DNA from: Pseudonocardiaceae bacterium
GTDB taxonomy: Bacteria; Actinomycetota; Actinomycetes; Mycobacteriales; Pseudonocardiaceae
Length of the DNA stretch: 64,000 nt
Assembly (NCBI GenBank): GCA_009379815.1
Contig: WHSY01000001.1
Coordinates: forward strand, 1,323 to 65,322
Direction: 5' to 3'
How positions within the stretch are numbered: position 1 is the stretch's first letter; every line of letters starts with the position of its first letter. The notes under the pieces are model-generated. The model did no database searches and was not told the DNA's origin. It saw nothing but the letters and a program-made list of their open reading frames with translations. The position numbers and the translations under genes were made by a program. Positions 24,519 through 33,054 of this stretch are shown one piece after another.

Positions 24519-26186
24519 ATGAGTGCAGACCAGACGACGGGTAGTATGTCCCGTAGGCGGGTCGTCCCGACCTATCAGCTCCCGCAGGACGTCGTTGCCT
24601 ACTACCGCGCGGCCAGGTATTGGAGCGACGATTCCTTGCCGCTGTACCTCATGGGGTGCGCCGAGCGGTTCCCTGACCGGCTGGCGATCCGAGACGGTGA
24701 CCGCACCCGGACCTTCGCTCAACTCTGGTCAGAGACGTGCACCGTGGCCAGCGCCCTTAGGGCGCGTGGGCTGCAGCGCGGCGAGGTCGTCAGCTTCCAG
24801 CTACCGAACTGGACCGAGGCGCTGCCAGTGTGCTATGGCACGCTGCTCGCGGGCGGCGTGACGAACCCCGTGCCGCCGATCCTGCGGGACCGGGAGGTCG
24901 GTTTCATCCTGCGCCAGACCGGGGCCCGGTTCATCTTGGGGCCGGAGCGGTTCCGGTCCTTCGAATTCGCGCCAATGTACGAGCGGCTGCAGGACGACGT
25001 GTCTACGCTGGAACACGTGGTGCTGGTCCGGCCCGACGACCCGCAGGATCGTCGGTCGCTGGACGTGTTTCTGGCCGAAACGGCCGGGCCCGTCGAGGAG
25101 TTGCTACCCCAGGCTGGACACGGTGACGACGCCGCGATCGTGCTCTACACCTCTGGGACCACGGCCGACCCGAAGGGCGCGATCCACACCCACGATGGTT
25201 TCATCGCCGGGGTACGTCAACTCGGTTACTACCACGGCATCAACGAGAACGATCGCGTCTTCAACCCGTCCCCGATCACTCACACGACCGGGTTGACCCT
25301 CGCGGTGACCTTTCCCGCGCTCTTCGGCTGCGCGGTGACGATGCAGGACATATGGGAGCCCGAGGCCGCGTTCGACATCATCACTCGCGATCGATCGACC
25401 TACATGATCTTCGCCACGCCGTTCCTGTCCGCACTGACCGACATCGCAGAAGCGCGGAGAGCCACACTAGCCCACGTCCGCACGATCGCGTGCGGCGGGG
25501 CAGAAGTACCTGAGTCGCTGGCCCGGCGAGCGCACGCGCGTCTCGGGGAGATCGTGCGGATTTACGGCGCGTCGGAGGCCAACGCCACGTGCAGCGGCTC
25601 ACCCTGGCACCCGAAGGACAAGAAATGGGGCACCGAGGGCACCTGGATCCACCCGACGGTCGGCCGAGTCGTCGCGGTCGGCACTGACACCCCGCTGCCA
25701 CCCGGTGAGACCGGCGAGGTTCAGTGGCAGGCCCCGCAGATGTGCCAGGGCTACCTGGACGCAGAGCTGAACGAGGCGGCGTTCACCCCGGACGGGTTCT
25801 TCCGCACGGGCGACCTCGCAGCGGAGGACGAGGCGGGATTTCTCACCGTCCGCGGTCGGATCAAGGACATCATCAACCGCGCCGGGGAGAAGATCAGCGC
25901 GCGGGAGATCGAGGACCTGCTCTACGAGCACCCGATGGTCAATGAGGTCGCCGTTACGCCGATGCCGGATGCGGTGCTGGGCGAGGGGATCTGCGCCTGG
26001 GTCGTGCCCGCGCAGGAACAGGAGTTCACGCTCAAGGACGCCGTCGTGCACCTAAGCAGGTACGGCCTCGCGAAGCAGAAGTTACCTGAGCGCCTGGAGA
26101 TGCTCGACGAGTTGCCCAAGACCCCCAGCGGCAAGGTGCAGAAGTTCGTCCTGCGCGACCGTCTCCGATCGGAGGAGCTGCGCTGA
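24519..26186 (+). CDS. Acyl-CoA ligase (AMP-dependent synthetase family)
   Basis: 555 aa from ATG 24519; the frame is open further upstream but that part is repeat-derived and lacks homology. Adenylation motifs: YTSGTTADPKGAIHTH (phosphate loop, about residues 210-225), IYGASEANATC (A5), FRTGDLAAEDEAGFLTV and GRIKDIINRAGEKISAREIE (A7/A8), and the final catalytic Lys in KTPSGKVQK (about 540). Converts a carboxylic acid, ATP and CoA to acyl-CoA and AMP. The layout resembles fatty-acid or alicyclic-acid CoA ligases; the substrate is not deducible. Its stop overlaps the start of the SDR gene (TGATG), so acid activation and alcohol oxidation are co-expressed. Confidence 0.93.
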   Translation: MSADQTTGSMSRRRVVPTYQLPQDVVAYYRAARYWSDDSLPLYLMGCAERFPDRLAIRDGDRTRTFAQLWSETCTVASALRARGLQRGEVVSFQLPNWTEALPVCYGTLLAGGVTNPVPPILRDREVGFILRQTGARFILGPERFRSFEFAPMYERLQDDVSTLEHVVLVRPDDPQDRRSLDVFLAETAGPVEELLPQAGHGDDAAIVLYTSGTTADPKGAIHTHDGFIAGVRQLGYYHGINENDRVFNPSPITHTTGLTLAVTFPALFGCAVTMQDIWEPEAAFDIITRDRSTYMIFATPFLSALTDIAEARRATLAHVRTIACGGAEVPESLARRAHARLGEIVRIYGASEANATCSGSPWHPKDKKWGTEGTWIHPTVGRVVAVGTDTPLPPGETGEVQWQAPQMCQGYLDAELNEAAFTPDGFFRTGDLAAEDEAGFLTVRGRIKDIINRAGEKISAREIEDLLYEHPMVNEVAVTPMPDAVLGEGICAWVVPAQEQEFTLKDAVVHLSRYGLAKQKLPERLEMLDELPKTPSGKVQKFVLRDRLRSEELR

Positions 26187-26995
26187 TGGAGCTGGAAGGA
26201 AAGATTGCCGTTATCACTGGCGGGGCGCGCGGGCAGGGCCGCAGTCATGCCGTGCGACTAGCCCGGGAAGGAGCCGACATCGTTGTTTGCGACCTGGTCG
26301 ACCAGCTCGACTCGGTCCCGTACCCGATGGCGGAGCCGTCGGACCTCGATGAGACGGTCAAGCTGATCGAGGAGATCGGCCGACACTGCGTCGCCGTGCA
26401 CGGCGATGTCCGGGACACCGCGGCGATGAAGCGGCTGGCCGATCGGGCGATGAGCGAGTTCGGGCGGATCGATATCTTGCTCGCCAACGCCGGAATTATG
26501 ACTGTCTGTGACAACACGTGGGAGCTGACCGACCAACAGTGGGACGAGACCGTCGACGTCAACCTCACCGGTGCGTTCAAGGTCTGCCGTGCCGTCATCC
26601 CGCACATGATCGAGGGTGGCCGCGGCGGCTCGGTCGTCATCACCTCGTCCGTCGCCGGCCTCCGGTCTTACGCCGCGATGACCCACTACACTGTCTCCAA
26701 GCACGGCGTCGTGGGCCTGATGCGCAATCTGGCCCGTGAGCTGGGCGCGTACGGCATCAGGGTGAATACCGTCCACCCGACCGGGGTCGCCACACCGATG
26801 GCGTTCAATGAGTTCTTCGGGGAATGGCTGGCCCCGCGCGAGGAGCTCACCAAATTTATGACCGAGAACATACTGCCCACCGGCGCGATCCAAGCGTCGG
26901 ATGTCTCCGACGCCGTCAGCTGGCTGGTCTCGGACCGGGCGAAGTGGGTCACCGGTGCGACACTACCGGTCGACGCCGGGTTCCTGCTCAAGTGA
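26186..26995 (+). CDS. Short-chain dehydrogenase of the mycofactocin-dependent type
   Basis: 269 aa classical SDR. Cofactor motif TGGARGQGRSHAV (about residues 10-22), then the insertion typical of the mycofactocin-coupled SDR subfamily: VCDLVDQLDSVPYPMAEPSDLDETV (about 33-58). NAG motif in LLANAGIM; catalytic Ser in ITSSVAG and YTVSK (Tyr/Lys). Members with this insertion bind NAD tightly and pass electrons to mycofactocin, mainly from alcohols. Mycofactocin biosynthesis genes are not in this window, so the cofactor link is inferred from the signature. Translationally coupled to the acyl-CoA ligase. Confidence 0.88.
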   Translation: MELEGKIAVITGGARGQGRSHAVRLAREGADIVVCDLVDQLDSVPYPMAEPSDLDETVKLIEEIGRHCVAVHGDVRDTAAMKRLADRAMSEFGRIDILLANAGIMTVCDNTWELTDQQWDETVDVNLTGAFKVCRAVIPHMIEGGRGGSVVITSSVAGLRSYAAMTHYTVSKHGVVGLMRNLARELGAYGIRVNTVHPTGVATPMAFNEFFGEWLAPREELTKFMTENILPTGAIQASDVSDAVSWLVSDRAKWVTGATLPVDAGFLLK

Positions 26996-27604
26996 CATGG
27001 CCGGCTGAGGCGGTGTTCCGCGGGCTGCCGCAAGACCACATATTGCGAGTGTATTTTCGAAAGAACAACAGAGTGGACACGGCAAGGTCGTCTTCCCCCG
27101 GGACGGCGGGTGGGCAGGGCCGCAGTGACACGGTGCGGCCGGGCTCAGGGCGTCACACCGGGTTCAAGCACCATCGTCCACCCGGGCCTGGCCAACGATC
27201 TGGGTGACATCATGGTCAATTCGGCCCCGCCCAGGACGACCGACACCCCCACCACGATGAACGGTCGGCATGGGCTGAGCCGACGAAGAGGGCGCATCGA
27301 CCGATGCGATCGAGCCTACCGATTGCGTCGGTGTTTGTGTCAAACATCGGCGCCGCAGTCGTTGGACGTGCTGTTCCTACAGTTCTTGATCCGCATCAGG
27401 GCGGCACGCGGGTGGTAGAGTGCGCCGTTGACAATCTACGCGGTGCCTGACGCGGCGGAGCTCGCAGCCCGAATCGACTACCACCAGCCATCATACCCAG
27501 CGCATGGCACAACTGTTGGAAACGCCCAGTATCCAGCCGCTGCTGCCGCTCACCTATCATGGTTTTCTCGGGGAGCAACGAGCAAGGCCGCACGCTAAGC
27601 AGTC
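26996..27604. other. Non-coding stretch with a possible SDR scar
   Basis: No intact gene. Around 27107-27140 GGGCAGGGCCGCAGT and flanking bases match the 5' part of the SDR gene (26230-26260), and the frame reads GGQGRSDTVRPG, possibly a decayed second SDR. The rest is featureless. Confidence 0.3.
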
Positions 27605-27616
27605 AGGAGGAGAGCC

Positions 27617-27685
27617 GTGATAAAACGACTCCGCCACGAGCGACAGGCGCTCGTGCTGGCGACACGTGTGGTGGTGATGGCGTGA
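27617..27685 (+). CDS. 22-residue leader peptide translationally coupled to the MDR gene
   Basis: A perfect AGGAGG (27605-27610) sits 6 nt before a GTG at 27617. The frame encodes 22 residues (MIKRLRHERQALV... ending VVVMA), and its TGA (27683-27685) overlaps the GTG start of the next gene (27682-27684) by the classic GTGA junction. The next gene has no good ribosome binding site of its own. The peptide is basic, then hydrophobic. It probably serves to load ribosomes onto the downstream gene; whether the peptide itself matters is unknown. Confidence 0.5.
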   Translation: MIKRLRHERQALVLATRVVVMA

Positions 27686-28653
27686 GAGCGCAACAACTCC
27701 AGTCGTTCGACGGGCCGAACGCCCTCCGGCTCGTCGACCTCCCCATACCCGACGACCCCGCGAGAGTGCTCATCGACGTGCACGCTGCGGGAGCGTCTTT
27801 CCCGGATCTGCTGTTCACCTATGGACGCTACCAAGACCGGCCCGACCTGCCCTATACCCCGGGCCTGGAGGTCGCCGGGACCGTCCGGAGCGCACCAGAG
27901 GGCAGCGGCGTGCAGATCGGGGACAGGGTGGCGGCGGCGACGTTCGGTGCTGGGGGCGGCTACGCCGAGTGCGCCGTGGCCGCACCGGAATTCGTGTTCC
28001 GCATTCCGAAGGAGATCGACTTCGTCCACGGGGCGGCGATGGTCGTCAATTACCACACAGCACACTTTTCACTGCAGCGCCGCGGTCGGCTTCGCGCTGG
28101 CGAGACGTTGCTGGTGCACGGGGCCGCGGGCGGTCTCGGTACGGCGGTTATCCAGGTCGGGAAGGGACTGGGCGCGCGTGTTATCGCCGTCGTCAGCACC
28201 CCCGAAAAGGGGGAAGTTGCGCGGCAGGCCGGTGCGGACGAAGTTCTTCGCGTGGACGAGGGCTGGGCTGCGCGGGCGCGCGAGTTTGCCGGCGGACACG
28301 GGGTGAACCTTGTGTACGATCCGGTCGGCGGGCCGCGGTTCGCCGACTCGTTGCGTTGCCTGGCACCGGAGGGTCGGCTCGTCGTAGTCGGCTTCGCCGC
28401 CGGAGAGATCCCGACAGTGCAGGTCAACCGACTGCTGCTGCGCAACGTCGACGTGCTTGGCGCCGTGTGGGAACCTTTTACCAAGATCGATCCGACCATT
28501 ACGGCACACGCAGGCCGCGAGCTCGCCGACATGGTGCGGGCAGGAATCGTCCGTCCGGTGATCGGCTCGCGCTACTGTCTCGTCGACGCTACACTCGCGC
28601 TGCAGGAAGTCGAACAGCGTCAGGCGACGGGCAAGGTCGTGCTGGAAGTTTGA
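27682..28653 (+). CDS. NADPH:quinone oxidoreductase-like MDR protein
   Basis: 323 aa from GTG 27682. MDR fold without zinc: N-terminal catalytic domain (PYTPGLEVAGTVR, about residues 55-67), Rossmann turn LLVHGAAGGLGTAVIQVGKG (about 138-157), and LVYDPVGGPRFADSLRCLAPEGRLVVVGFAAG (about 210-243). Typical of NADPH-dependent quinone or enone reductases (QOR/enoyl reductase group). Start choice is based on the coupled leader ORF. A role in reducing an enone intermediate is possible. Confidence 0.85.
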   Translation: MRAQQLQSFDGPNALRLVDLPIPDDPARVLIDVHAAGASFPDLLFTYGRYQDRPDLPYTPGLEVAGTVRSAPEGSGVQIGDRVAAATFGAGGGYAECAVAAPEFVFRIPKEIDFVHGAAMVVNYHTAHFSLQRRGRLRAGETLLVHGAAGGLGTAVIQVGKGLGARVIAVVSTPEKGEVARQAGADEVLRVDEGWAARAREFAGGHGVNLVYDPVGGPRFADSLRCLAPEGRLVVVGFAAGEIPTVQVNRLLLRNVDVLGAVWEPFTKIDPTITAHAGRELADMVRAGIVRPVIGSRYCLVDATLALQEVEQRQATGKVVLEV

Positions 28654-28879
28654 GAATGTGTTTGACAGCGTCTGATCCCTGAAGGAGCGGGGCCTTGTCA
28701 AGCTTGGCTCCGGGCCGCTGATCTACTTTTCGGTTGCTCCGCCGGGGTTCCTACGGTTGCCCGACTGCGCCGCGGCGCTGCCCGGGGCCCCCGACCAGGC
28801 CCGTGCCCTGGCGTGGTGGGCTACGGCCACCCCTGGGGCTGCCTACTCGCGGTCGAGGTCGACGCGACCGAGGCCCGCC

Positions 28880-29229
28880 GGCCAGCGTCGCGGACCACTT
28901 CGCCTGCCTGCCCGCGCATACACCCTGGCGGATTTCGGCTACGCCGCCAAACCCGGCGTCGACGAGACCCTGATCCGCGACCTCGCGTCAGTGGGGTTCC
29001 TCGACGAGGCCGCCAACGTGCTGTTCATCGGCCCACCCGGGTGGGCAAGACCATGCTCCCGATCGGGCTGGCCTGCGCCGCGATCGAGGCCGGGCACCGG
29101 GTCTATTTCACCACCGCTGAAGACCTCGCCGCCCGCTGCACCCGCGCCGCCCGTCGGCGCTGGAACCATATGCTGCGGTTCTACGTCGGGGCCGAAAATG
29201 CTGGTCATCGACGAGGTAGGGTACCCCTG
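28880..29229 (+). pseudogene. istB: IS21 helper ATPase IstB, N-terminal fragment with frameshifts
   Basis: TLADFGYAAKPGVDETLIRDLAS, DEAANVLFIGPPG, then in a shifted frame RVGKTMLPIGLACAAIEAGHRVYFTTAEDLAARCTRAA, and in a further frame KMLVIDEVGYP. The Walker A (GPPGVGKT) is split by a frameshift. The fragment stops exactly in the Walker B region at about 29229, where an IS1380 fragment begins. Not the same copy as 5797-5963 (the shared IDExGY codons differ). Confidence 0.78.
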
Positions 29230-29248
29230 ATCAAACCGTCACTCCGGC

Positions 29249-29752
29249 CTAGTTGGGGTTGACACAGCCAACCTCCACGAGTTCGCTGGCCCGGTCGGTG
29301 ACCATGGCGTGGTAACTCCAGATCGTGAACGGCGCCAAACTGCGAGCCCGGGTTGGGCGCACCCGGCGCACCACCAGTCGTACGTCGATGGCGTCGCGGG
29401 TGCCCGCGAACGCGGTGTAGGGCACCTCGGCGACATCAGCGCCGGAGATCTCCGAGGTCGACAGCCAGTACGGGATCGGCACCCACACGGCCTCGGGGAT
29501 CGCCTCGATCGTTGCCCGGATCTTGGCGTCCTGGCGGGCGGTGATCGAGAACTTCACGCCCATGCGCAGCCGATCGTTTCGGTCAGGAAGCTGGCCGCGC
29601 CGACCGCCTCGCCCCGCAGCCGCGAGAAGATCATCTGCCCGGGTCTCGGCGAGGGTCCCCAGCTGGGGACGATAGCCGCGGACCTTCGTGTAGCCGAACG
29701 CGGCGCCCTGCTTGCCGCGGCCGTAGACCTCGCAGATCGTGGAGTCCAGCAT
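29249..29752 (-). pseudogene. IS1380-family transposase fragment
   Basis: Reading leftward: LDSTICEVYGRGKQGAAFGYTKVRGY (first catalytic Asp region), then out-of-register GRGGRRGQLPDRNDRL, then MGVKFSITARQDAKIRATIEAI and RLVVRRVRPTRARSLAP, the order expected of an IS1380 DDE transposase. An internal deletion or frameshift and loss of both ends make it inactive. Confidence 0.72.
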
Positions 29753-30265
29753 TGTCGGATCTCACCGGCAAGCTGTCAACATCACCCTATCCCAATTCGG
29801 ATCAATACCCGGTGCCGAGTCGCTCCGAAGGCCTGCGCTTAGTCAGGAAGCTGATTGGCGGTGAGGTCGTGGAGCACCAAGTTGAATCGATATCAACTCC
29901 CTGCGCGCGGTTGTAAATGTGCAATAGCACGGAAGTGGACACCACGCCACACCGATTTCCGCAGAACACTTCACACCTTCACAAAAATCATCGATGCGAC
30001 TGTTTGCCGCGTATTTTGAATAGTGGTCACAGGTGCGACATGCGGGGAAGGATTTCGGTAACGGGCAGTCGCACGGCTGCTGACGCGTCGCAGTAGCTCA
30101 GCTCCGGTGCCTATGGATTGCTGCCAGAACTGATATTCCGAAGAAGCCCCGGTCAGCGACGAGCGGTACCCCCCGGGGGTGAGGTACCCGAGCAGGCTGC
30201 CGGGCAGTTGGGCCGACACCGTGATGTACATCTTCATGGCGGCGCGGCATCGTCGACGCACCGTC
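29753..30265. other. Non-coding region upstream of the mce operon
   Basis: No supported gene. Base composition becomes more AT-rich toward the mce operon. A 101-residue leftward frame (29971-30276) lacks any family feature and crosses the promoter, so it is not called. Confidence 0.4.
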
Positions 30266-30294
30266 TGGACACTCAACGCACTGCCGTGTAACCT
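30266..30294 (+). promoter_or_regulatory. Candidate promoter of the mce operon
   Basis: TGGACA (30266-30271), 17-nt spacer, TAACCT (30289-30294): a good match to TTGACA-17-TAnnnT. It lies about 110 nt before the yrbEA ATG (30405). No other promoter-like sequence is obvious before the downstream genes, most of which overlap. Confidence 0.45.
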
Positions 30295-30404
30295 GCATCA
30301 CGATGTTGGCGGGAGGTGCTCGTCGAACTGCGGTCTCGGCGCCACCGCCCAGCAGGGACGATAACGGGATACGCGGCTTGGATCGCGTAGCTTCAGGAGG
30401 CAAC

Positions 30405-31271
30405 ATGGCGAGTCACGGGGACCCTGGTGCGGCACCACCGCATAGCCCGGGCCTTGGGGACGTCGACCGTCGCCGTCCTGCTCACGTGGTTCGGGCGCCG
30501 CTACGGAACCTCGTCGATGAGGCCGGCGCCCCAGTCGTGCTCTTGGGGCAGCTCATCACTAGCGTCCTGCATGACCCACGGGGGTTCTGGGGCGACGTGC
30601 TCGACGACACGCACCGGCTCCTACGGAAGATCCTTATCCCTAGCATACTCGCCAATGCTGGCTACAGCTTTCTGACCGCGACGATCGTCGTCGCGGTAAC
30701 GGTCGACCTCGGCGCGGCAGGCCGGGGCGGCACCATCATTGTTCCCCCAGTCATGCGCATGCTGGCACCATTAATCTCCGCCGTCGTCGTCGCTGGCGTC
30801 ATCGGTACTGCAACGACTGCCGAGCTGGGTGCGCGCAAGATTCGTGAAGAACTCGACGCACTTCGAGTCCTCGGCCAGGACCCCGTCCGGATGTTAGTAT
30901 TGCCGCGCGTCATCGCGACCGTGATTATCACCTGGGTGACTGGCGCGTTGGGGGTTCTTGTGTTCTTCATCGAAACTACCCTCCTCACCACCACGCTGAG
31001 TATGGTGTCACCCGAATCTTATATGTCTTACTTTCTAGGCAGTCTTACGGTCTATGAAGTCATGGCCAACGTTGTGAGGGGCGGTTTGTTCGGCCTGATC
31101 ATCGGCGTCGTGTGTGCGAGCAAAGGGCTTACCGCAAGATTCGGCCCCGAAGGGGTTGGCCGCGCCGTCAACCAGGCGGTAGTAATCGCAATCTCCTCTC
31201 TATTTATCTTCAACCTCATCTTCGACCTGATATTACTCGGCCTCATACCCAACTTTACCGTTATACGGTGA
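30405..31271 (+). CDS. yrbEA: YrbE/MlaE-type permease subunit A of the Mce transporter
   Basis: 288-aa inner-membrane protein. N-terminal amphipathic part, then about five or six hydrophobic segments (for example YSFLTATIVVAV, LISAVVVAGVIGTATTA, VIITWVTGALGVLVFFI, IAISSLFIFNLIFDLILLGL). The MlaE-type cytoplasmic coupling helix is seen as ARKIREELDALRVLGQDPVRMLVLPR (about residues 145-170). Permease of the Mce ABC-type importer, pairing with yrbEB and the ATPase at 32196. The ATG at 30405 is chosen for its AGGAGG (30395-30400) over the earlier in-frame ATG at 30303. First gene of the operon. Confidence 0.92.
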   Translation: MASHGDPGAAPPHSPGLGDVDRRRPAHVVRAPLRNLVDEAGAPVVLLGQLITSVLHDPRGFWGDVLDDTHRLLRKILIPSILANAGYSFLTATIVVAVTVDLGAAGRGGTIIVPPVMRMLAPLISAVVVAGVIGTATTAELGARKIREELDALRVLGQDPVRMLVLPRVIATVIITWVTGALGVLVFFIETTLLTTTLSMVSPESYMSYFLGSLTVYEVMANVVRGGLFGLIIGVVCASKGLTARFGPEGVGRAVNQAVVIAISSLFIFNLIFDLILLGLIPNFTVIR

Positions 31272-31281
31272 GGAACCGATC

Positions 31282-32130
31282 ATGACTACTGCGAGTGATC
31301 AGCCAACCCTGCCGCATTCCGTAGAAGCTCCTGGGCCTGCAGCCGCTCCCCACGAGGAGTCCAATATCGTTGCCGAGTTGGGGCTCATCGGTCGCTGGAT
31401 CGTGCGCACTTTCATCGAATTACCCAGGGCGCTCCGTTTCCCGACTGAGGTGACCCGACAGCTGGCCAATCTGGTGCTGTCCAGTTCGATGATTCTCTGG
31501 CTGGTATCGCTGACCGCTGGCTTCCTGGTAGCAAAGTTCGCATTCTATCTAGTAGAGCAGATCGGTGCGACGGCATACATAGGCCTCGCCACTGGAATTG
31601 CGAGTATCACGGCGCTACTTACGATTCTCTTCGGCTTCATGGTTGCCGGAAAAGTCGCCTGCGGGTTCGTCGCCGAACTTGGTTCGATGCGTATCAACGA
31701 GGAGATTGACGCACTTGAGGTCATGGGCATTCCAAGCCGGCAATATCTAGTTGGTACGCGGGTGTTAGCTGCTATAATCGCGATTCCACTCGTGTACATC
31801 GCAGGTGTCGGCCTCTGCTTTATCGCCGCGCGGGTGGCTAGCATTGATATGTTCAACGCCGTATCACCTGGCGGCTATAATTATGTGTTCTGGTCCGTTG
31901 TTACCCCAATGGTTCTGGTTAAATCTATCGCGTTGGTCTGGTCGCTTGGCGCATTCTCTGTTATCGTTGGCTGCTACTACGGCTTTAACGTTCGTGGCGG
32001 TCCAGTCGAGGTCGGCGACGCCACAGCTAGGTCGATGATGGTGAATGTGGTCGCTATCACCATGCTGGGGTCGGGCATTACTTTCCAGCTCCTGTTCGGA
32101 ACAACGCTGGAGATACCGATTGCGAATTAG
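31282..32130 (+). CDS. yrbEB: YrbE/MlaE-type permease subunit B of the Mce transporter
   Basis: 282 aa. Same MlaE fold as subunit A: hydrophobic segments at ILWLVSLTAGFLVAKF, ITALLTILFGFMVAGKVA, LVYIAGVGLCFIA and VKSIALVWSLGAFSVIVGCY, and the coupling helix GSMRINEEIDALEVMGIPSRQYL. Starts 10 nt after yrbEA. Codon use and base composition are noticeably more AT-rich than in the mce genes that follow. Confidence 0.92.
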   Translation: MTTASDQPTLPHSVEAPGPAAAPHEESNIVAELGLIGRWIVRTFIELPRALRFPTEVTRQLANLVLSSSMILWLVSLTAGFLVAKFAFYLVEQIGATAYIGLATGIASITALLTILFGFMVAGKVACGFVAELGSMRINEEIDALEVMGIPSRQYLVGTRVLAAIIAIPLVYIAGVGLCFIAARVASIDMFNAVSPGGYNYVFWSVVTPMVLVKSIALVWSLGAFSVIVGCYYGFNVRGGPVEVGDATARSMMVNVVAITMLGSGITFQLLFGTTLEIPIAN

Positions 32131-32195
32131 CCATTGCCTGCGCCATCTTACTGATCTTGGTCACGAGGACAAATACTTGAGCTTCAGGAGGCATC

Positions 32196-33053
32196 ATGTC
32201 AGCCCATGAGTCCACAGCTCACCTGACGGACGTGCGGTTCCCGGGGGTCGGTGATCATCGCGCCAATGCGGAAGCTGCCTCTCACAATTATCGAGGCCAG
32301 CACTCGGTGGAGGTCCACGACCTGTACAAGGCGTTCGGTTCGTTCGAGGTGCTCCGTGGGTTGAACCTCAACTTCATGGACGACGCCGTCACAACGATCC
32401 TCGGACCTTCCGGCACCGGTAAGAGCGTGCTACTGAAGCACGTGGTCGGACTGCTCGAACCAGATGCCGGCGAGGTTGGAGTATTCGGTCGGGACATCTG
32501 GAGTATGAGCGAGCGTGAGCGGTCGGAGATGCGGAAGCGGTTCGGTGTCCTCTTCCAGGACGGTGCGTTGTTCGGCTCAATGAACATCTATGACAACGTT
32601 GCGTTTCCGCTTCGGAAGAACACCGACATGAGCGAGGACGAGATTCGGGAAATTGTAACACGGCGGCTCAACGACGTCGGGCTAGGCGCGGCGGATACCA
32701 AGGCGCCGAACGAAATCTCGGGTGGTATGAAGAAGCGCGCCGGTTTTGCCCGCGCGCTCGTGATGGAGCCTGAAATCGTGCTGTTCGATGAACCAGATTC
32801 CGGACTTGACCCGGTCCGTACCAGGCTGTTATGTGAGCTGATCCTGCAGATGCACGAACAACATAAGGGTACCTACGTAGTGGTGACACACGACATCGAG
32901 ACGGCACGCAAGATCAGTGACTACATCGGGTTGCTGTGGAAGGGTGAGCTGGTGCATTTCGGGCCAGCGGCCGAGGCGTTTGAGTCGGACGAACCGTTCG
33001 TACGGCAGTTCTTGTCCAGCGGTGAGTCGGCAGGTCCGTTGGGGATGGATTGA
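32196..33053 (+). CDS. mkl: ABC ATPase of the Mce transporter (MlaF/Mkl type)
   Basis: 285 aa. Walker A GPSGTGKS (about residues 70-77), Q-loop in FGVLFQDGALF, signature EISGGMKKRAGFARAL, Walker B EIVLFDEPDSGLDP, and H-loop VVTHDIETARKIS. It energises the YrbEA/YrbEB permease. In mycobacteria the Mce ATPase (Mkl/MceG) is encoded away from the mce operons; here it is inside the operon. Its ribosome binding leader (GCTTCAGGAGGCA) is the same 13 bases as that of yrbEA. One nucleotide separates it from mceA. Confidence 0.93.
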   Translation: MSAHESTAHLTDVRFPGVGDHRANAEAASHNYRGQHSVEVHDLYKAFGSFEVLRGLNLNFMDDAVTTILGPSGTGKSVLLKHVVGLLEPDAGEVGVFGRDIWSMSERERSEMRKRFGVLFQDGALFGSMNIYDNVAFPLRKNTDMSEDEIREIVTRRLNDVGLGAADTKAPNEISGGMKKRAGFARALVMEPEIVLFDEPDSGLDPVRTRLLCELILQMHEQHKGTYVVVTHDIETARKISDYIGLLWKGELVHFGPAAEAFESDEPFVRQFLSSGESAGPLGMD

Positions 33054-33054
33054 A

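Noticed and set aside
28680-28880. Open frames before the istB fragment as a gene
   Set aside because: No motif, no start with a ribosome site, and the frame runs straight into IS debris.
5797-29229. istB C-terminal part (5797) and N-terminal part (29229) as halves of one gene split by a large insertion
   Set aside because: Both contain the IDExGY segment with different codons, so they come from different copies.
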